Shown piece after piece: positions 57,101 through 64,000 of a stretch of 64,000 nucleotides of DNA (positions within the stretch are counted from its first letter, which is position 1; the number at the start of each line of letters is the position of its first letter). A program made the position numbers and the translations under genes. Source of the DNA: Chrysaora quinquecirrha (taxonomy: Eukaryota; Cnidaria; Scyphozoa; Semaeostomeae; Pelagiidae); assembly GCA_014526335.1 (NCBI GenBank), contig JACTAT010000058.1, positions 1,293,665-1,357,664 on the forward strand, given 5' to 3'. Under the pieces are notes generated by a model. It saw only the letters and a program-made list of their open reading frames with translations, was not told where the DNA came from and did not search any database.

Positions 57101-60100
57101 AAATCAATGGCACCACCAGAAAAATATGGTGACATTGCCCAAGAACAGGAACAAGATCTTCCCATGTCATCAAGAAAAAGATTAAATGCAGCAACATCTT
57201 CAGATGAAGAGGAAAAGAAAGAAGAATCAAAAGGTAAAAAGTTAAATGCTCACATGTCTCCGAGGAGGATTAGAAGCCCTTCACAGAGAATAAGAGAAAA
57301 TATAGACCATACATTCGGAGATAGGTCTGCCCTAAAAAGTTCTTCAATTGACGATTTGAAGTCTTTTCACAGAACAAAGCTCACTAAACAACACCACATT
57401 GGTAGCTGGAAAGGAAACTGTGAATGCGAATTATGCATGACAAAGAAGGCTAGCTTGCCATCCTCTCCAGCTTTACCTAACTGTGAACATGAGCAATGCC
57501 TTGATGATGAGGAGAATACATTCAAAGAAGTTACAATTGATTACGACTGGAAAGATGTTAGTCTACTTGAATCAACTGACACAGAACATGCTTTAATTGT
57601 GCCTGATGAGCTGCAAGCGCTGAGTTTGGAGGATCTGAAACAAAGGCTGATACAAGCGGGGGAGAAACCAGGACCAATTACCGCAAGCACGAAGAACATC
57701 TATTTAAAACAACTTGCAAGAATAGAAGCTGGTTTGCTTCAAAGAGAAGATGTAAGTGATAGTCTTGTTTATTTATTAATGCTTAAAAGCCAGGCTTATG
57801 TCCACCTACGAAACGGGAGAACTGACGCTAACGTCTAGCCCCAACTTATGTCATCATGTCAACAACTAGTCAGAATTTATGGGGGACAGTGAGTTGATCG
57901 TGAGAGCGAGCAAGTCGTCTGTATTTGACGGGAATCAGTTAGCAAAAAAGATTGCAGAAGTAGAACATGCCTGACTTTCTAGAAATGTGCGCCGACTAGT
58001 TGCGGCCACAAAGGAAGTAATTGTTGCTAACTAGTTGCCAGAGCGCTTTTGTCGAGCAGTCGTTTGCGATAAACTATTTCCAAAAAATCGCCGATACTAG
58101 TTCTGACTGTATAGTCTTTGAGTTGTACAAAACTTCAAAATTGCGATGAACAGCGGAATCATTTTCGTGCAAACTTAAAAGCTTTTTTTCGTCTTACACT
58201 CCTTAGAGTATGAACATCAGAAACAGACCGAAACAATAGACTAAGGCGAATTTATACCCAGATGCGGCTCGAAAGGCACCAATCAGAAAGAACGAAAAGC
58301 TGAATTGGCATTGTGTTTTGAACACCAATCGGCTGGTCGGATACAGAGGGAAGACCAGTAGTTCTGACTTTGTGCAATGTCGACAAAAGCCTGTTATAAG
58401 ACATATAAGAACCCAGTAAGACAAATAAGAAAAAGTTTTGTTAAAACTAGGCCATATAATTATCTTTGTTGCAATGGAAGTCATTAATTTCCTTACCCGG
58501 TTTCATATAACTCAACAGCTAGTACAGTACAAATGAAAATATAAAACACTAGAATACTTCAGCGACCCTCGACAACACTCAGCAGAAATAAAAAGAAAAA
58601 AACTGTTAATATTCCAACTCTAAAGGCACATTTTCTTTTTACAGGACTCTGCTTTCGTTGATTATCTACCGGAGCTCAGGGATGAATTGAAAGAATTGTC
58701 GTCAAATGATTTTGGCTACTTGGAGGACGAAATGTCAGCGGAATTTGAAAATCCACAAAAACATAAATGGCGAGAAGGGTATCGTTAAAATTCCTTTTTT
58801 AGATTCATATCACTATCATAAATTTGGCTTTTTCTGTCAGAATTGATGGCAGGCACGTCCCTATAACAAGAGCAACCGATCCAAATGAAGATCTTTATGA
58901 TTGATTTTCTATTATTCGAAATCAAATTCCCAGAAATGCATGTGACGACCCAACGTAACTGCGTAACTAATCAATGTGTGGAATTGACGTTTTTGTTGCT
59001 GAACCTTAGGCCTAGGCCCTGTCCAAACGATCAAATATTGTTTGTCGAACATTTGAAATTTGCTAATCAAACTATGTTAGAACGTTTGGCCGCGTCACAA
59101 ACATTGCTCGACAAGAAAAAATAAGCAAAATTTGTTTCGCGATGTTTTTGAAAGACTACAAAAACATTTCTTGCTTGACGCAACCAAAAAATTGAGACGA
59201 GCAATGTCTTCCAACGGGGCCAAGTGATAAAACAGTTTTCTTGGCAAAAAATTTCAATTATTTGACAAACAATTTTTGTTTGTTTGGCCAGAGAGAGCCT
59301 TTAGAGGCCTGTTTTTATACTTTCTCCGGATTTCTGTTTGTTATTTCCTAATATACTCAATGTATATCTTGTATTACTTAATTTTTCCTCTTTGCTGTTA
59401 TCGTTGCATCTAGGTATCTTCAGGCGATAATCTTTTTGTTTGTGATTTATTTGTTCTCTGTTGCTTTTGGTTTAGAACGCAAAAGACGTCATTCAACTAC
59501 CTTCTTCTGGATCCAAGAGTTACAGTAAACCTTGTAGAGCGGGCTAAAGATCTTTCAGAAACTGAAGTATTTCGATGTTTTGTTCGGTCAGTTTTTTACG
59601 TTGGTAAAGGAAAGGAATCTAGGCCATATGGACATTTACATGAAGCTATTAAGATGAAAAAGCTTAATGACCAGGGAGCAAAGGTAACTGCAAACGTTTC
59701 TTTTTCTAGTGTTGCCTAAACTATTGGATCTGTCTACCTTTGATTATACCTATCAACATGGTTTCATCGTAACTACACACTTTTTTTTTTATAAGAATAC
59801 CTTATTTTTTGCTGAGCCTCAATTATTCTTAAGCTTTTTCGATTTTGAGCCTGAAAATATTCTTAAATTATTCTTAATCATCAATGTTGTAAATTGGCCT
59901 GAAGATCAAGAGAAATAAGTCAAATCTTTGTCATTTGTTATTTTATATTCAAAAAGAACATGAATACAAAAACACAGTAGCCTGACAATCACACTTATTG
60001 TACAGTGTAAAAAACGCAGAGAAATAAAAATGATCCTCGTCAAACTTGAGCCTCAGATTATTCTTAAATAATTCTTAAATTTCAGCAATTTTGAGCCTGA

Positions 60101-60901
60101 ATATTCTTATAGACTGTATTCTTATAAAAAAGTGTGTAAATCAGGACCTAGAAGATCTACCGGAGAAATCTTTAAAGAAAATTTTCAGTAGGGGCATTCA
60201 TTTATATACTGTACAGGGAAAGGTATAACACCAACTTAAAAGAAGTTGTAAAATAAAAGGAATGATGGCCCCACTTCAATAGATTTAGCGAGAAAATGTT
60301 CGTAATTTCAATGAATATCGACAGCGTTTCTTTGGCTTCTTTGTAATATACGCCAGACTTTGTCTCGTAAACAGTCACAACTGAACCGCTTTTTGCATGT
60401 ACATGCAAAATTTTTAGTCTTTCGTAGCACGTTAGTGAAATCTTTAATAATGCAAAGTTATAGTTTTTGCTGTCCAGAGTGTAGTTGCAAAGTATTTTGA
60501 AATAAAATCTCTTGTTTTATTGATTACATGTCCTAGTGAAATAAAGGTGAGTGAAAGACAGGACCTCTTACTGGATAATGTTTACTTGAATGTGTTGTGT
60601 CGGCCAAATAAAGGTTAGCAGAGGTAACGTTTTGCCTTCATGAAGAACGAATGTGGTGTAAGAGTCAAAAATTTATTACTATGGGGCAAAACCCTCATCC
60701 ATGATTGACCTCTAAAAGAGTAACCTTATACGAGCTTTTCAGATTATTGATCAATATTCATTTAATTCCAGGTCAGCGATAAGCTGAAAATGATTCTGAA
60801 TATTTGGCAATCTGGTTTTGGTGTGGTATCTCTGCATCTTTTTCATAGCATTATACCGGTTGAGGCATACACAAGAGAGGCATGCATGATCGAAGCTTTA
60901 G
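54166..60901 (+). CDS. ANKLE1: ANKLE1-like ankyrin/LEM/GIY-YIG endonuclease (last exon not found)
   Basis: Exons: 54166-54233, 55365-57751, 58645-58778, 59476-59683, 60772-60901, giving about 976 codons in frame once two one-base gaps in exon 2 are allowed (near 55944 and 56400). Ankyrin repeats (MGADPNYIGPEG..AIHLAAG, LHVAVMWNRE..LLAHGADP) occupy about residues 30-135. A long acidic, Ser-rich linker follows. The LEM domain is at about 770-814 (LSLEDLKQRLIQAGEKPGP). The GIY-YIG nuclease runs from about 865 (NYLLLDPR, FYVGKG..SRPYGHLHEA, REACMIEAL). Human ANKLE1 has this order but is 615 residues; the linker is longer here. ANKLE1 cleaves branched DNA and chromatin bridges, and its worm relative is LEM-3. 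The conserved end (LG..LTN...G) was not found before base 64000. Confidence 0.9.
54740..55100. repeat. Palindromic repeat in ANKLE1 intron 1
   Basis: Second copy of the element at 39420-39740 (shared TCATATTAAGCAGCAAACAT, GTTTTCACAGTCAA, TAGGACAGTGAAA). Nothing else is seen in this 1.1-kb intron. Confidence 0.55.
57775..58345. repeat. Two adjacent repeats in ANKLE1 intron 2
   Basis: 57775-58100 matches the CGACTAGTTGC family of 30345-30690. 58135-58345 matches the 'CTTACACTCCT.AGAGTATGAAC..CAGAAACAGACCGAAACAAT' family, also seen at 2545-2620, 26645-26760, 32340-32440 and 35885-36030. Confidence 0.6.
59020..59310. repeat. 'ATCAAATATTG' family element, ANKLE1 intron 4
   Basis: Begins AGGCCCTGTCCAAACGATCA and ends with the rough inverse (TTTGTTTGTTTGGCCAGAG..). 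It is a further copy of the family at 31700-31970. Confidence 0.55.
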
Positions 60902-62263
60902 GTAATGAATGTACTTTCTAACTCTAATTGTGTGTGCTTATTTGTTATATGTTTGCTTATATCATTCTCATTGACATGATGCTCTATTCACAACGCACAT
61001 GATTTCATACTTCTTGCAACATACCGTAAATGCTGTTATAATCGCCCCGGGCATTTATTTAATTTTCAAGATTCTAAGAGAGGTGTTTATTGGAGACTGG
61101 CATTTAACAGAGGCTGGGCATATGTATTAAAAAACTAAGAGATTCGAATATTCATTTTTGAGATACCTATATTTTCATCATAAATTCATCACAATAAACT
61201 TTCGAAAATTGTCTGCGTTACAGTTCATCAATAAATTCGTCTTCGTAACGCCTCTAGCAAATTGAGTTAGGTGTTCATTCGGTGCTCGTAGTTATAGGAT
61301 TTTCCTTCATTTTTATAATACAGTTCTTGGCTTTATTATTCTTTTAATTGCTTGATTAAGGAAAAGACAGTGGCGTTGTGGTCCCCTCTGTGATTTTGTT
61401 CTTACAGAGCAGAATCACTCAGCTTTGAAAGTGTTGGAGAATGTGATTAACTGTGCTTGGTTTCATGTGGATGGACACTTTTTGAAAGAATAGAAACCGT
61501 TAATTTTTGTTGAGTCTCAGTATTCGCAGGAATTTCGAATTCAAAGCCTAAATATTTATAACAGTTTCTCTGAGAAGTCTGCAAATCTTCCAGCTCTGAA
61601 GTAAGGAGATTGTGAAGCCTGCAAAGCCTCCGATTTTCTGTACAGGTGTCCAGAAGAACGATCGTTTGATCCCTCGTTAGGCTTCAGAAAAAAGGAGAAA
61701 CGTAAAAGGTCACAAAAGATCGCACCCTTACCCTATTTCCATTCGACTTTTTCCATTCATCGAAACTTTGTCCAGAATTTATCCAAGGTTGTACTTGTTT
61801 GGAATAAACAGCAAAAAGCATAATAAATATAAAAGTTGCGAGAAAACACAGACAAATTGTGGATTATACCTTTGGTGTTGCTTGAGCTTGGCTGTTATTT
61901 CTGTTTCATTCTTAGATTATAGCATTTTGGAGTTTAAGCTATGTTTTACATGATAAAAAATGTGCACCCGAATTCTACATCTAATCATTCAATATCCAAA
62001 ATCTTTGCTATCCGCATGGCAGAAACATTGTGGGAAGTGTTGGTAAAAGATCCCTTCAGGAGACTCCCAGAACAAATAAAGTAACATATATGTTAAATAT
62101 GTGTTTAAAACTGTGGAGAGTAAAAGCCTTAAATGACAATTGCAGATGTTAGAGGGTTATTTATTGCAGAAAAACCGAGAATCAATGACCGGAGGGACAT
62201 CAGATCTTAAGAATGGTTTCGTGTTAGGGAAACGAAGACAACTGAAGATACCATTTGAATGTT

Positions 62264-62485
62264 CAGGCCTGGATAAACTAGGAGACATGTCGCGAGCAAC
62301 ATTGATGTCCCCCTCGGTGTCTCTCAGTTTAGCCACCTAGGAAACTTTTTAGCGCGCGACAAAATTTGTAGCAAGAGACACGTAAATGTTTCTGGGAGAC
62401 AACAGAAACATTTTTTGTCTCCGCGACATGCAAATGACTTGAGGGACATGTTGCTTGCTTGTCCCTCGCATGTTTAGCCACGCTT
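62264..62485. mobile_element. MITE, 'CTAGGAGACATGTCGC' family, copy 3
   Basis: GGCCTGGATAAACTAGGAGA at the left. The right end stops at TGTTTAGCCACGCTTA without the last inverted part, so it is 3'-truncated. It is very close to copy 2 over GTTTCTGGGAGACAACAGAA. Confidence 0.75.
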
Positions 62486-62604
62486 AGACTTATTACCTGA
62501 GTCCCAGTTATCGCTCACCAGACCGAGACTACACCAAACCGAGATCGTAGTTTGAGCGTCCAGGCGATTCATTTCAATAGCGATAACTACGAATCATGTA
62601 ATAA

Positions 62605-63310
62605 GTCTATTTACACTATACCGGATAGCTATCGGAGCGCCGTGCCTTGCATTAACCCACATCGGATAGGGCATGTGTTTACATTATACCTGATAGCTAT
62701 CGTTGTGCCTTGATTTTCATATCGGATAGACCCATTTACACTATACCGGATAGCTATCGGAGCGCCGTGCCTTGCATTAACCCACATCGGATAGGGCATG
62801 TGTTTACATTATACCTGATAGCTATCGTTGTGCCTTGATTTTCATATCGGATAAACCCATTTACACTATACCGGATAGCTATCGGAGCGCCGTGCCTTGC
62901 CTTAACCCAAATCGGATAGGGCATGTGTTTACATTATACCTGATAGCTATCGTTGTGCCTTGATTTTCATATCGGATAGACCCATTTACACTATACCGGA
63001 TAGCTATCGTTGTGCCTTGATTTTCATATGGGACAGACCCATTTACACTATACCGGATAGCTATCGGAGCGCCGTGCCTTGCATTAACCCACATCGGATA
63101 GGGCATGTGTTTACATTATACCTGATAGCTATCGTTGTGCCTTGATTTTCATATCGGATAAACCCATTTACACTATACCGGATAGCTATCGGAGCGCCGT
63201 GCCTTGCCTTAACCCAAATCGGATAGGGCATGTGTTTTCATTATACCTAATAGCTATCGTTGTGCCTTGATTTTCATATCGGATAGACCCATTTACACTA
63301 TACCGGATAC
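62605..63310. repeat. 125-bp tandem array built from CCGGATAGCTATCGG units
   Basis: CGGAGCGCCGTGCCTTGC recurs at 62633, 62758, 62883, 63065 and 63190: 125-base steps with one step of 182, where an extra partial unit is inserted. Each unit holds two near-palindromes, ACCGGATAGCTATCGG and ACCTGATAGCTATCGT, after TTTACA(C/T)TATACC. The open frames across it are artefacts. The sequence between 60902 and here shows no recognisable gene. Confidence 0.9.
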
Positions 63311-63938
63311 AACTAGGTGCCAGAACGCTTATTGCGATAAATTAGTTCCAAAAAATTGTCGTTTAGCAATCGGCAACTTTCTGATTTTGAACCTAGGCCC
63401 CCTTTCAGTTTTTCTGTCATCAAATTTAGCATCAAATTATATATTTAGGGCCTTCCGTTTAAGCTAATTTTAAATAAAGGCCTTTTTAAACGCCCACTCG
63501 AATACACACCTACTTACAGCTCACGAATTCAATTAACGCCCAGGGCGTTCAGTCCAAGTAATATCGTATCTGCTTTTCGATATTGAAAGTAATTCAAAAA
63601 AGAAAATGTGCCAGAAATGGTTATTTTACCCGAGAAATATTTGTAAAGCTACTGTATCCAACCGATGTTGTAGATATTCGATAAGTTTGTAAAATATATT
63701 CTCTAAAATAGGTTCTTAAAGTAGTATTCGGTTTACTGGGAATATTTACCGCTCTGGTTTTCACTTTGTTTTGTATTTATAAATTTCACAAGAGCATCTA
63801 GTTGACATGAAGTTTTATAGTTGTATAGTTTTTATACGAGATGTTTATTCTGTTTGATTTGTAGTTTCTGGTAAATATTGAGCTTGAGTTGAAAAATGAA
63901 TTGCAGAAAAACAGCTCGTTTTTTTAATTGAAACTTAA

Positions 63939-64000
63939 GCCCTGCTGTACTAGGAGACCTGTCGCTTGCGACATTGTCGCCCGTGACATGTCCCTCTGAG
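63939..64000. mobile_element. MITE, 'CTAGGAGAC' family, copy 4 (left end only, runs off window)
   Basis: TTAAGCCCTGCTGTACTAGG followed by AGACCTGTCGC; only the first 60 bases are in the window. Confidence 0.55.

Noticed and set aside
61407..61494. Possible ANKLE1 last exon (phase-compatible acceptor TTCTTACAG, short frame ending TAG)
   Set aside because: The peptide shows none of the conserved G..LTN..G tail; a phase match alone is weak evidence.
62605..63310. Regular repeats considered as a CRISPR array
   Set aside because: The 125-base unit is repeated as a whole with no variable spacers, and the DNA is eukaryotic.

Overview
The window is animal nuclear DNA. It is AT-rich, with short exons separated by canonical GT-AG introns, many non-autonomous DNA transposons and tRNA-derived SINEs, and no bacterial-type operons. 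The gene set (Integrator subunit 3, a bifunctional peptide-amidating enzyme, lysosomal glucosylceramidase, GLMP, ANKLE1 and a cytosolic VWA/Vwaint protein) is metazoan. Divergence from the human proteins and the repeat style suggest a non-bilaterian invertebrate (cnidarian or sponge); I cannot place it more precisely from sequence alone.

Layout from left to right. (1) 585-7548, minus strand: the first 11 coding exons of INTS3; the rest lies off the left edge. (2) 7798-9746: a 1.95-kb DNA element with 19-bp perfect terminal inverted repeats and a 9-bp target duplication, about 250 bp upstream of the INTS3 start codon. (3) 11484-19446, minus strand: a complete 10-exon gene for a VWA-domain protein with a Vwaint-like tail; its introns hold tandem SINEs and a duplicated, unusable copy of part of exon 8. 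(4) 20.1-22.0 kb: a decayed LINE reverse-transcriptase fragment, a 138-bp satellite and a small G-rich minisatellite. (5) 22384-38793, plus strand: PAM (PHM + PAL + transmembrane tail) in about 20 exons. Its third exon is interrupted by a 327-bp MITE, and I cannot find the His-His copper-site motif. (6) 41313-45076, plus strand: GLMP, complete in four exons. (7) 46961-53608, minus strand: glucosylceramidase (GBA1 type), complete in seven exons and convergent with GLMP. (8) 54166-60901, plus strand: ANKLE1 (ankyrin repeats, LEM, GIY-YIG nuclease), divergent from GBA, with the last exon not found. (9) 61-64 kb: repeats, including a 125-bp tandem array.

GLMP and glucosylceramidase both act in the lysosome. 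PAM works in the secretory pathway on neuropeptide precursors. INTS3 and ANKLE1 are nuclear/DNA-associated. They are independent genes, but INTS3, GBA1 and GLMP all map to human 1q21-q22, so their proximity here may be an old linkage.

Six single-base reading-frame breaks occur inside otherwise intact exons of PAM, GBA and ANKLE1. Each is repaired by adding one base to a homopolymer run, and the repaired exon lengths fit the splice phases. This looks more like residual long-read assembly error than gene decay.
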